64,000 nt of DNA. Origin: Roseiarcus sp963782255. GTDB lineage: Bacteria; Pseudomonadota; Alphaproteobacteria; Rhizobiales; Beijerinckiaceae. The DNA is taken from contig CAWAIS010000002.1 of assembly GCA_963782255.1 (NCBI GenBank), positions 992,001 to 1,056,000 of the forward strand, given 5' to 3'. Position numbers and translations under genes: made by a program. This document shows positions 42,341 to 50,501 of the stretch, piece after piece (position 1 is the first letter of the stretch; every line of letters begins with the position of its first letter). The notes under the pieces were generated by a model that made no database searches, had not been told where the DNA came from, and worked only from the letters and a program-made list of their open reading frames with translations.

Positions 42341-43450
42341 TTGGACGAATTTATCACATACGTGGGCCTTGACGTGCACAAGGATACGATCGCGGTGGCG
42401 CTTGCGGAGGCGGGCGCACACAAGGACGTGCGCGAGTATGGCAAGATCGCGAACACAGCGACGGCCTTGAACGCTCTGGCGGCGAAGCTGTCGCGCGCTG
42501 GAAGCGAGCTACGGTTCTGTTATGAGGCCGGCCCTTGCGGCTATGGCATTCAACGGCAGTTGACCCTGGCTGGGCATGGTTGCGTTGTCGTTGCTCCGTC
42601 GTTGATCCCACGCAAGCCGGGAGATCGGATCAAGACCGACCGGCGGGATGCGATCAACCTGGCCAAGCTGCATCGCGCCGGTGAACTGACCGCTGTGTGG
42701 ATTCCTGATCAGGCTCATGAGGCGATCCGCGATCTTGTGCGCGCGCGTCTTGCGGCCGTGCGCAGTCTGCGCCAGGCCCGTCAGCAGCTCTCTGGCTTTC
42801 TCCTGCGTCATGGCCGTCACTACAATCGGCCGGCGTGGACGTTGATGCATCGTCGCTGGATGGCCGGACTGAGATTCGAGCAAGCGGCGCATCACATCGT
42901 GCTGGAAGACTGCATCGCCGCCGTCGAGGCGGCGACGGCGCGGCGAGATCGTCTGGAAGCGCATATCGAGGCAGCGCTGCCGGATTGGTCGCTGGCCCCG
43001 GTGGTGCGCGCCCTGCAAGCGCTGCGCGGGATGGCTCTGGTCGCGGCGGCGACGGTGATCGCCGAACTCGGCGACATCACCCGCTTCGCCAATCCCCGTC
43101 AACTCATGGCGTATCTCGGTCTGGTTCCGTCCGAGCGCTCCAGCGGCGCCACACGACGCCAAGGCGGCATCACGAAAGCCGGGAATGGCGCGGCCCGGCG
43201 AATGCTGATCGAGGCGGCCTGGAGTTATCGGTTCCCGGCGCGCATCAGCCGGGAGCAGCTGTTGCGCCAGGAGGGTCTGGCAAAGCCGATCCGCGACACC
43301 GCGTGGAAGGCCCAAGAAAGGCTGTGTCGGCGCTATCGCAAGCTTGCCCGGGCAGGAAAATCACCCACTGTGGTCACGACCGCGATCGCTCGAGAACTGG
43401 CGGGCTTTGCCTGGGCGATCGCCAAGCACGTTCAGATCGCCGGCGCTTGA
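42341..43450 (+). CDS. IS110-family transposase (DEDD, Transposase_20)
   Basis: The N-terminal DEDD recombinase domain is visible as YVGLDVHKDT, the glutamate in FCYEAGPCGYG and aspartates in KTDRRDAINLAKLH. The C-terminal Transposase_20 domain has LQALRGMALVAAATVIAELG, RQLMAYLGLVPSERSSG and the conserved serine region. I choose TTG 42341 because AGGAG lies seven bases before it and it aligns with the ATG start of the remnant at 567. ATG 42323 would lie within the leader hairpin, and the frame is open to 42284. About 369 residues. IS110 enzymes act with a guide (bridge/seek) RNA and do not make inverted repeats. Confidence 0.9.
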   Translation: MDEFITYVGLDVHKDTIAVALAEAGAHKDVREYGKIANTATALNALAAKLSRAGSELRFCYEAGPCGYGIQRQLTLAGHGCVVVAPSLIPRKPGDRIKTDRRDAINLAKLHRAGELTAVWIPDQAHEAIRDLVRARLAAVRSLRQARQQLSGFLLRHGRHYNRPAWTLMHRRWMAGLRFEQAAHHIVLEDCIAAVEAATARRDRLEAHIEAALPDWSLAPVVRALQALRGMALVAAATVIAELGDITRFANPRQLMAYLGLVPSERSSGATRRQGGITKAGNGAARRMLIEAAWSYRFPARISREQLLRQEGLAKPIRDTAWKAQERLCRRYRKLARAGKSPTVVTTAIARELAGFAWAIAKHVQIAGA

Positions 43451-43632
43451 TGCGCTGAGATCGACAGCGGACCTCACGAAAAGGAGGTCATCGCCGACAA
43501 CGCATCTATCCAAAGCTGAGCAAGGCTGGAGGCACGGTCACGGCCAGGAGAACCCTCGCGTCCACTATCAGCCGGATATTTTCCGACGCTGGCCGCTAGA
43601 CAGAGGAAGCTCCGCGACGCATCACCGGTCCG

Positions 43633-43672
43633 GCGGTATCCAACCCGCGCATCAGAGCATGATCAACCGTCG
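43633..43672 (+). repeat. Conserved 3' block of the IS110 element, intact copy
   Basis: Non-coding 40-base block about 185 bases after the transposase stop. It matches 1438-1477 behind the IS110 remnant at 32 of 40 positions. It probably marks the right end or a functional RNA/DNA segment of the element, giving an element of at least 42275-43672. Confidence 0.6.
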
Positions 43673-43991
43673 TTTTGATGATCGTGCCTCCTGCCCTGCT
43701 CAGTGGCGGCCATTCTGAACCGCTCGCGCGCGAGCTACGCTTTCTTGTGCCTGCTACTTGAAACGGCGAACATGAGAGTGGTCAAAGTCCCACACTTGAC
43801 GCCCGAACCGGAATGTCGCGAAAGGGCGGAGAGCAGACGTTCGAAGTCGGGCCAATCCTAGCGCTCATCATTTCATGCAATGCCGAATTGTCGAGGAGCA
43901 GGTTCCAGAGAACCAGACCGAGATTACTGCCGAACGCGATACCGCGTGGCGATCTGTCAGCTTTCGGGCCTCGACAGCCCATGGTTATTGT
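43673..43991. other. Intergenic stretch before the DUF2971 gene
   Basis: About 320 bases. No gene recognised. A 19-base sequence GGGCGGAGAGCAGACGTTC at 43824-43842 recurs with two changes at 45195-45213. Confidence 0.5.
43824..43842 (+). repeat. 19-bp dispersed repeat, copy 1
   Basis: GGGCGGAGAGCAGACGTTC, matching 45195-45213 at 17 of 19 positions. One copy lies before each of the two cargo genes. Confidence 0.5.
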
Positions 43992-45032
43992 ATGGCACCT
44001 GAACGGGCGGCCGTGCTAGCGAACGCAATGGAAACCTCTGATCCGCAAAACGAGAATGTTAAGCCACTCGAAAACCTTTTATCGCGAGAGAACGTAGTAA
44101 AATGTCCACACTTCATGGCGGTGCTGGGTTATATTGGCAAAACATACGGCGTTCCGAAATTCGGCTATGCTCGGCGAGCGTTGCTCTACCATTATACAGA
44201 CGCCGCGGGCCTATTAGGGATCATTTCGAGCAACCGCCTTTGGGCTACGGATGCGAGCTTCCTGAATGACCCTTCTGAAGGTCTGCTTTTTCCGGAGCGC
44301 ATAATCGATTTCATGCGGCAGAAGCTCTGTGGCTTAAGGTCCCCAGAAGAGAAAATAATCATTCAAGTTGAGGAGGGATTGAGGAAGCAATCGAAGCCTG
44401 TTAACGCTTTTACTATAAGCTTCTGCGACGACGGCGATCTCCTGAGTCAGTGGCGTGGCTACGGCTCAATTGGATCTGGCTACGCCATTGGATTTGACCA
44501 AAAAATCCTTGCTCTCGTTCAACTTGGGCATCTAGTCGAAGTACGGTACGATTTCGAGGGCATTCAAGAGATGGCGCTCGACCTTCTGTCAATTTTCGTC
44601 GAGGCGGCCCCTAACTGGTGTCCCACTATATTAGAACGATTTTGCGAGGAGGCGGCTCTAGCGATCCGCTACTTAAGCTTGGGGTTCAAGAGCGCCGGCT
44701 ACAGGGAAGAACGTGAAACCCAAATCCTGACGCATACGAACGACAAGGCCGGGCACCCCTTCGAGGTTATGGCACCATTGAAGTTCCGTGTGCGCGGCGC
44801 AGACATTGTGCCCTATGTCAGCCTAGCGCCAAACGTTCTGCCCGGAAGCGACGGGTCTCCGCCTCGACTACCGAAGAGTGACGAGCATCCGCCTCGGCTG
44901 CCAATTCGACAGATTGTGACCGGTCCCGGCGTCGACTATCTCAGAAACAAGTCTTCTTTAGAGCGCCTGCTCGCCGCACACGGCTATGACGGCGTGGAAA
45001 TCGTCCAGTCCTTGATTCCCTTGAGATCATAA
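43992..45032 (+). CDS. DUF2971 domain-containing protein
   Basis: The DUF2971 core is clear: LLYHYTDAAGLLGIISSNRL, WATDASFLNDPSEG, FTISFCDDGDLLSQWRGYGS, SGYAIGFD, and GYREERETQIL near the end. The function is unknown; members occur often in accessory and defence-rich regions. The local GC is lower than the core and the codon use is mixed, which suggests transfer. The start is uncertain: ATG 43992 or ATG 44028 (METSDPQNENV), and the frame is open from 43875. About 346 residues from 43992. Confidence 0.75.
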   Translation: MAPERAAVLANAMETSDPQNENVKPLENLLSRENVVKCPHFMAVLGYIGKTYGVPKFGYARRALLYHYTDAAGLLGIISSNRLWATDASFLNDPSEGLLFPERIIDFMRQKLCGLRSPEEKIIIQVEEGLRKQSKPVNAFTISFCDDGDLLSQWRGYGSIGSGYAIGFDQKILALVQLGHLVEVRYDFEGIQEMALDLLSIFVEAAPNWCPTILERFCEEAALAIRYLSLGFKSAGYREERETQILTHTNDKAGHPFEVMAPLKFRVRGADIVPYVSLAPNVLPGSDGSPPRLPKSDEHPPRLPIRQIVTGPGVDYLRNKSSLERLLAAHGYDGVEIVQSLIPLRS

Positions 45033-45100
45033 TCTCAATTGTTGTGAAGCAAATTCGCCAATTGCCAGACTATTCCAGGGCCAAATTGAACGTCCCCTTC

Positions 45101-45115
45101 GGGTCGATTCCGGCC
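45101..45115 (+). repeat. 15-bp dispersed repeat, copy 1
   Basis: GGGTCGATTCCGGCC, identical to 46177-46191. The two copies flank the DUF3800 gene. Confidence 0.5.
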
Positions 45116-45194
45116 AGTCGGAAGCGGGCTGAAGATTTAGCCGTGCTTCCAGTCCGGCCGATGCTGTCACCGCACGGTCGGGAAGGTCTCTAAT

Positions 45195-45213
45195 GGGCGG
45201 AGAGCGGACCTTC
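45195..45213 (+). repeat. 19-bp dispersed repeat, copy 2
   Basis: GGGCGGAGAGCGGACCTTC, two bases different from 43824-43842. Confidence 0.5.
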
Positions 45214-45275
45214 AGTGCTCGGTGCTTGGTGCGGTGCTAGACTTTGTATTTGGAACATCGGGTAGGGAATCCGGC

Positions 45276-46078
45276 ATGCACATTGCAATCGACGATACAT
45301 ATGGACCGATTGGCCCGACAAAGTCGAAGTATGTTTCAGGTGCGCGCCGGACCCATATTGCCGTCGTTTTTTCAGACGATGGGGTTGAAGATGTCCGCAC
45401 TCAAATTCGAAATTGTCTTGAGCTTACGTCGGAATACTTGCCCCTGCCGCCGAGGGAATTCCATTTTGCTGATATATATAACCGCGTTGGACCGTGGAAG
45501 TTACTAAATGGTCATGTAAACCTCGGTATAATTGAGGCTTTTTGTCATATTTACTCGCTGTATAGGTGGCCCGTAATCATACAGACTATTGATGACCGCA
45601 CTCTTAGGGACCATGGTATTAAGGGTTACAAAGGCGTTGTAGATGGACTTGATTTATCCAACAGACATGACCTGTCTTTGATGTGGTTATGTATAAAAAT
45701 AAAGCTCAAGTTTAATAAGGAGCCAACACCGTTGGCCCTCATAGTTGACGAGGGCCAAAAAAGAGCGGAGCGGAATTTGGGAAGCAAATATTCCACAATT
45801 GGAAGGGCCCATACCAAGGACGTTACATGTCATCTTCGCAGGAACCTCTCCTTTAGATCGCGGACCTACTCGCTTTCTGCATTAATCGAAATACCCATTT
45901 AGCAATGAAAGAGAATAGAACTGAGACCGACACCGAATTTATGCGTATCGTGGCAAGCATGAGGATATGCAGCGATGATATCTCTCCGATGCTTCTTCCC
46001 ATAGGCTTCACTCCAGCAGATTTCGACAAATTCCATGCTACGGATCGCTTTCTTAAGGGCCTTAAAGACGACCGTTAG
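45276..46078 (+). pseudogene. DUF3800 family protein with a single frameshift
   Basis: From ATG 45276 the protein starts MHIAIDDTYGPIG (the D-rich first strand of DUF3800) and runs to LALIVDEGQKRAERN and VTCHLRRNLSFRS. There, near 45858-45861, the frame breaks: the original phase stops at 45902. One phase on, the expected DUF3800 ending appears: ADLLAFCINRNTHLAMKENR, then FMRIVASMRICSDDISPMLL, ending FLKGLKDDR with a stop at 46076-46078. One missing base explains it. DUF3800 proteins have an RNase H-like fold and unknown roles. GC is low for this genome. It could be a recent inactivation or a sequencing error. Confidence 0.7.
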
Positions 46079-46082
46079 TTAG

Positions 46083-46099
46083 GAGCACCGATGGTGCTC
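46083..46099 (+). terminator. Hairpin after the DUF3800 gene
   Basis: Perfect GAGCACC - GAT - GGTGCTC four bases after the stop. There is no T-tract. Confidence 0.5.
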
Positions 46100-46176
46100 A
46101 AAGAAGCGCCAGATCGCTCCTGACCTCGACTCTGTCGTTGACGAGGCGGTCAACTGCCGGAACCAACATCTGCTTT

Positions 46177-46191
46177 GGGTCGATTCCGGCC
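46177..46191 (+). repeat. 15-bp dispersed repeat, copy 2
   Basis: GGGTCGATTCCGGCC, identical to 45101-45115. The 12 bases before it also partly match. Confidence 0.5.
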
Positions 46192-46237
46192 GTCCGTTGG
46201 CCGGTCCGGCAGGATATCAAGTGTTGGATTCTGACCG

Positions 46238-47512
46238 CTAGCCGCTTCGCGAGCCGCGCCGCATCGGCCCGGACTTCTCCGCCAGCGGTGCGGAGCTTGC
46301 GACCGCCATAGCGCTCTCTTCGCCAGCCGCAGGTCGGCCCTTCCGGCCGGGCTCGTCAGTCGTCTCTCGCTCCGCATAGAGGCGCGCCAACTCGCGGCCG
46401 AGACGTTCGATCGCTTCGCGCAACGCGGAGTCGCCGCCATTTTCGCTTATGGACGAGCCGATCGCCGCGACCTTGGCGCGAAGAGCGTCGTTTTCCCGTT
46501 TGAGCGCCTCGCGATCGGCGCGCGCCGCGTGAAGCTCCCCGTCCGTCGCGGCGGGGGCGGCGTCCAAGCTCTGGCCGTCAAGCGCAGCCGCCTTCTCGGA
46601 GGCGCGAGCGTCGGCGCCGGCGGCGGTCGGGCGCGCCTCGAATTCCGCGGCCTTTGCCTGCGCATCCTTCAACGCCGCGTCTTTGTCGGCGAGTGCCGCG
46701 AGCAGGCGGCTGTTCTCGAGCAGGGTCCCTTCCCGCACCCGATCGCTCGCCGCGATCTGCGACTCGAGCTCGATCAGCCTTCTTCGGCTCTCGTCGTGAT
46801 CGGCGGCGCCGCGCGACAGGCGCTCCGCGAGACGATCGTTCCTGGCGACCGCCTCGCGAAGGCGCACCTCGAGCGCGCGGACCTTCGCTCGCTCGTCTTC
46901 CAGCGACCGATTGAGCTGGGCGCGCGCCGATTCCGCCTTTTCGGCCCTGTGCGACAGGTCTTCGATCAGGCCTTCCAAATTTTCCTCACGCGCCGCCAAA
47001 ATGGCGGCTCTCGCCCTGTCCCTGCTCGCCTGCGCCTCGAGCTCCAGCCGGCGGGCCGTCGCGGCGGCTTCGATGACGGCGGCTCGATCCCGTTGGCTGA
47101 ATGCGTCGTGGAGAGCGATCTGGCTCGCGGCCAGCGCGGCCTCCATATCGCGGCGCTCGGAGGCCAGCCTGTCGATTTCCGAGGCTTGATCGAGGATCGT
47201 CCGGCCCTGCCCGGAGGCGCCGGACTCGAGTTCGATCAGCTTGACCGCGTATTTGCCGAGTCCGGCGCGCAGTTCGACAGACGCCCTCTCCGCGCGAGCG
47301 GCGCGGCGTTCAAGCTGATGACGTTCGACCGCGAATTGAGCCCTGAGCGCATCGCGCTCCGCCGCGGCCTGCCTTTCGCCGACCGGCGCCTGGAGCGAGG
47401 CGCGCGCTCGCGACAGGCGCATCGCGCGGCGGGAAATTACAGGTATCCCGAGAACCGCTGCCAGCGAAGCTGCGAGGAACCCAGCCGCGAAGAAGAACGC
47501 CTGCTCGATCAA
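46238..47512 (-). CDS. Membrane-anchored coiled-coil protein
   Basis: A 424-residue protein with one N-terminal hydrophobic segment (AFFFAAGFLAASLAAVLGIPVI) followed by about 300 residues of heptad-rich, alanine/arginine/glutamate sequence (RRLELEAQASRDRARAAILA; RALEVRLREAVARNDRLAER). The end is disordered. It probably sits in the inner membrane with a long cytoplasmic or periplasmic rod. Orthologues of this shape occur in Rhizobiales next to EipA and CysQ. Function unknown. Confidence 0.7.
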   Translation of the reverse strand: MIEQAFFFAAGFLAASLAAVLGIPVISRRAMRLSRARASLQAPVGERQAAAERDALRAQFAVERHQLERRAARAERASVELRAGLGKYAVKLIELESGASGQGRTILDQASEIDRLASERRDMEAALAASQIALHDAFSQRDRAAVIEAAATARRLELEAQASRDRARAAILAAREENLEGLIEDLSHRAEKAESARAQLNRSLEDERAKVRALEVRLREAVARNDRLAERLSRGAADHDESRRRLIELESQIAASDRVREGTLLENSRLLAALADKDAALKDAQAKAAEFEARPTAAGADARASEKAAALDGQSLDAAPAATDGELHAARADREALKRENDALRAKVAAIGSSISENGGDSALREAIERLGRELARLYAERETTDEPGRKGRPAAGEESAMAVASSAPLAEKSGPMRRGSRSG

Positions 47513-47610
47513 ACTTGCCCATGTCCAACGTCAAGGCCGTAAAATCATATTCGCACAACGTCAGGCCGCTGCCTAGCCAAACGCGCGAGAACAAGAAACG
47601 GCGGCTTCCG

Positions 47611-48180
47611 TCAGAAAGGATTCCAGGTTGGCTCACCGGTAAACTTGAGGTAGCTGACGTTGACTCCGAGCCGCCACCCGAGACCCGTTCGGATCGGCAC
47701 GACGACGACGTCTTCCGCATTGAGGGCGGTGAAGCCGAAACCGCCGACGAAATAAGCCGACCCGTCGACGCCGCCGAAGCGGCGATAGATCGCGCCGACC
47801 GCCGGCAGGTTGTAGACCAGCATCATCGTCCGGTCGCCGTCCCCGCCGGCGTCGAAGCCGATGGACGGGCCCTGCCAATAGACGGGCCGTTGGCCCACAT
47901 TTCTCGTGTACATTTTGCCCTCGCCATAGCGAAGGCCGCCGATGAAGGCGCCCGAGGCTTCCTGGCCAAGGACGTATGCGTTGGGCAATCCCCATCGCCG
48001 GCCGGCTTCCTGCACCACTTCCGCCAATCCGCGCGACACGCTGCCAAAGAAGCGGTGGCCGTTGTCGACAATTTCTTCCGGCGAAAACTTTTCGGGCGTG
48101 TCCGCGCGGGCGCGCGAGGCTATCGGAAGCGCGGCCAGGGCCAGGGCCGACAAGAGTTCTCGACGCGTTACGATCGTCAT
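47611..48180 (-). CDS. eipA: EipA family (DUF1134) periplasmic protein
   Basis: A 189-residue protein from ATG 48180, preceded by GAGGGG. A signal peptide (ELLSALALAALPIASRARA) is followed by the DUF1134 fold: EEIVDNGHRFFGSVSRGLAE, QEASGAFIGGLRYGEGKMYT, VYWQGPSIGFDAGGDGDRTM, RFGGVDGSAYFVGGFGFTAL and VPIRTGLGWRLGVNVSYLKF. In Brucella, EipA is a periplasmic beta-barrel needed for envelope integrity. The frame opens further upstream, but without family similarity. Confidence 0.88.
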   Translation of the reverse strand: MTIVTRRELLSALALAALPIASRARADTPEKFSPEEIVDNGHRFFGSVSRGLAEVVQEAGRRWGLPNAYVLGQEASGAFIGGLRYGEGKMYTRNVGQRPVYWQGPSIGFDAGGDGDRTMMLVYNLPAVGAIYRRFGGVDGSAYFVGGFGFTALNAEDVVVVPIRTGLGWRLGVNVSYLKFTGEPTWNPF

Positions 48181-48311
48181 CAAGGCGCCCCTCTGGCTCA
48201 ACTGCTGAGCGATGATCCCGTCCGAAGTCGAATCGGCGTGACCCCATGGACACGGAAACAACTTCGCGCTGCTTTACGACGCGATATTGCGACGCGCGCG
48301 TTAATGCACTG

Positions 48312-49157
48312 TTAACGTAAAGCGAATTTGCAGGCCGCCGTCGGATCGCCCCAGGCGACGAACGCGCCGTTGCGCAACGCCTTGTCGGTTTTTCCATAAG
48401 CGAGGGCGGCCCCGGACGCGTCGAGGACGATCCCGCCGGCCGCGCGCAACACCGCATCGCCTGCCGCGGTGTCCCATTCCATCGTCGGCCCGCAGCGGGG
48501 ATAGACATCCGCCGCCCCCTCCGCGATGAGGCAGAACTTGAGCGACGAGCCCCTCGAGCGTCGTTCGGCGATTGGCAGGCGCTCGAGAAACGCCTCGGTC
48601 TCCGCATCGCAGTGCGAGCGGCTCGCGACGGCGATGAGATCGCTCGGCGCGGGCCGCGTGCATATCCTGCGGGCGTTTCCCCCGGGCGTGAGAGCGCCGA
48701 GCGGCGCGTCGCAAACGAAGGCTTGGCGCGCGCCGTACCACAGCGTCGCGATCGCGGGAGCGTAGACGGCCCCGGCGACCGGCCGACCGCCTTCGACGAG
48801 CGCGACATTGATCGTGAATTCGCCGTTATGCGCAAGAAATTCGCGTGTCCCGTCGAGCGGATCGATCAGGAAAAAACGGTCCGCAATCGAGACCGCTTTG
48901 CCCGCGCAAACGGCCTCTTCGGCGACGATTGGAATCGTCGGAGCCGCGCGCTCGAGAAGTGCGGAAATGACGGCTTCGGCTCGCTCGTCGGCGAGCGTCA
49001 CCGGACTTCCGTCGCTCTTGGTCCAGGCGCGCCCGTCTTTCTCATAGATGTCCATCACGGCTGGTCCGGCGGCAAGAGCCGCCTCAGCGAGAAAAACCGC
49101 GACTTCGCCGGGCGCGGCGCGGTCAAAAGGAAACAAGCCATTGTCCAGTCGGCCCAT
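48312..49157 (-). CDS. cysQ: 3'(2'),5'-bisphosphate nucleotidase
   Basis: A 281-residue inositol-monophosphatase-fold enzyme that hydrolyses PAP (and PAPS) from sulfate assimilation. Metal ligands are visible: the pair in IPIVAEEAVC, DPLDGTREF and WDTAAGDAVLRAAGGIVLD. The TREF variant of the DPLDGT motif is typical of CysQ. It faces away from chpT with an 85-157 base gap, depending on the chpT start. Confidence 0.92.
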   Translation of the reverse strand: MGRLDNGLFPFDRAAPGEVAVFLAEAALAAGPAVMDIYEKDGRAWTKSDGSPVTLADERAEAVISALLERAAPTIPIVAEEAVCAGKAVSIADRFFLIDPLDGTREFLAHNGEFTINVALVEGGRPVAGAVYAPAIATLWYGARQAFVCDAPLGALTPGGNARRICTRPAPSDLIAVASRSHCDAETEAFLERLPIAERRSRGSSLKFCLIAEGAADVYPRCGPTMEWDTAAGDAVLRAAGGIVLDASGAALAYGKTDKALRNGAFVAWGDPTAACKFALR

Positions 49158-49314
49158 CAGCTTCTCTTTTCTCTCGCGCCACGCCTCGCGGGCCGACCGG
49201 CTTCATGCAAGGTGTCGTCGCCGATGAGCGAATCGGATAGACATGGGGCTTGGCTTTCGATTCGTCGAGTCGGCCGCGCGGGCCGGATCAGGCACTGATC
49301 ATAGGACTTGCCGT

Positions 49315-50004
49315 TTGACAACCGTCGCCCTCGCTCCATTAGACCTCGCAGCGCTCCTCTGTTCGCGCGTGTGCCATGACGTAATCGGTCCCGTCGGGGC
49401 GATCATCAACGGCCTCGAAGTGCTTGACGGCGAAGAGGACGACGAGATGCGTTCGATCGCCATGGACCTCATCAAGAAGAGCGCGGCCTCCGCCTCCACC
49501 CGGCTGCAGTTCTGCCGGCTGGCTTTTGGCGCGGCCGGTTCGCTGACTGCGGCGATCGACACCGGAGACGCCGAGAACGCCGCCCGCGCGCTCATCGCCA
49601 ACGATCGCACCAGCCTGCGCTGGAACGCATCGCGCCAGCTGGCCCCGAAGAACATGGTGAAGCTCATGCTCAACATGTGTCTTATCGCCGCCGGCTGCGT
49701 GCCCCGGGGAGGCGCCGTCACAGTCGAATTTGAAGGCGAAGCCGATCGGACGATCCGTGTGGAGGCGAACGGGCCAAACGCCAAATTGCCGCATTCCGCC
49801 GCGGCGATTCTTACCCAGGACGCTGCGGACATGGTCGATGCGCATTCGATCCAGTCTTACTACGCCGCGCTCCTGGCCCGGGAATGCGGCATGACGATCG
49901 AGGCCCTGAGCTCGCTGGAAGCCGTCATATTGAAAGCCGCGCCGGCAGGGGTAAATTTGGACGGCGCGCCCGCGAGCGCAGCGGCAAAACCGGCCGTCGT
50001 CTAG
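49315..50004 (+). CDS. chpT: Histidine phosphotransferase ChpT
   Basis: A 229-residue protein. The phospho-accepting histidine is in LLCSRVCHDVIGPVGAIING, which begins the four-helix dimerisation part. The degenerate ATPase-like domain follows (NMVKLMLNMCLIAAGCVPRG; IQSYYAALLARECGMTIEAL). ChpT passes phosphate from the kinase CckA to CtrA and CpdR in the alphaproteobacterial cell-cycle relay. I prefer TTG 49315 with AGGA eight bases upstream because similarity starts right after it; ATG 49243 is in frame but adds unconserved residues. Confidence 0.88.
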   Translation: MTTVALAPLDLAALLCSRVCHDVIGPVGAIINGLEVLDGEEDDEMRSIAMDLIKKSAASASTRLQFCRLAFGAAGSLTAAIDTGDAENAARALIANDRTSLRWNASRQLAPKNMVKLMLNMCLIAAGCVPRGGAVTVEFEGEADRTIRVEANGPNAKLPHSAAAILTQDAADMVDAHSIQSYYAALLARECGMTIEALSSLEAVILKAAPAGVNLDGAPASAAAKPAVV

Positions 50005-50125
50005 CCGGGACGGCGGCTCTTTGGCCGTCTTTAACCGGCTCTGAACCAACTCCATCCACTCTGGAGAGGGGAGCGGCGGGCTTGGGATCGAAGCGGCGCG
50101 CGCGAACCTGGACAGGGCGACGAAC

Positions 50126-50488
50126 GTGGAAGTCATGATTGTGGACGATTCGGCGGTGGTGCGAAAAGTCGCCCGACGCATCCTCGAGGGCATGAACTTC
50201 AACGTGACGGACGTCTCCGGCGGCGCCCAGGCGTTGGCGGCCTGCTCGCTCTCGATGCCCGACGCGATCCTCGTCGACGCCAGCATGCCGGAAGTCGACG
50301 GCTACGAATTCGTCAAGCGACTCCGGCGGATGCACCACGGCGGGCGTCCGCGGATCGTGTTTTGCCTATGCGAAAACAGCATCTCACATGTCGCGCGCGC
50401 GACCCACTCGGGCGCCAACGACATTTTGCTGAAACCGTTCGATCGCGAGATGATCCGGTCGAAATTTGCAAAGACCGCGGCCGAATAG
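50126..50488 (+). CDS. CheY-like single-domain response regulator
   Basis: A 120-residue receiver starting at GTG 50126. The acidic pair is in MIVDDSAVV, the phosphorylatable aspartate in AILVDASMPEVDG (D51) and the lysine in DILLKPFDRE. VVRKVARRILE after the first strand is typical of the CheY group that accompanies chpT in Rhizobiales. It is 120 bases from chpT on the same strand. It is probably a phosphate branch or sink of the cell-cycle relay; the partner is not proven. Confidence 0.88.
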   Translation: MEVMIVDDSAVVRKVARRILEGMNFNVTDVSGGAQALAACSLSMPDAILVDASMPEVDGYEFVKRLRRMHHGGRPRIVFCLCENSISHVARATHSGANDILLKPFDREMIRSKFAKTAAE

Positions 50489-50501
50489 CGCCGCCATCGT
50501 C

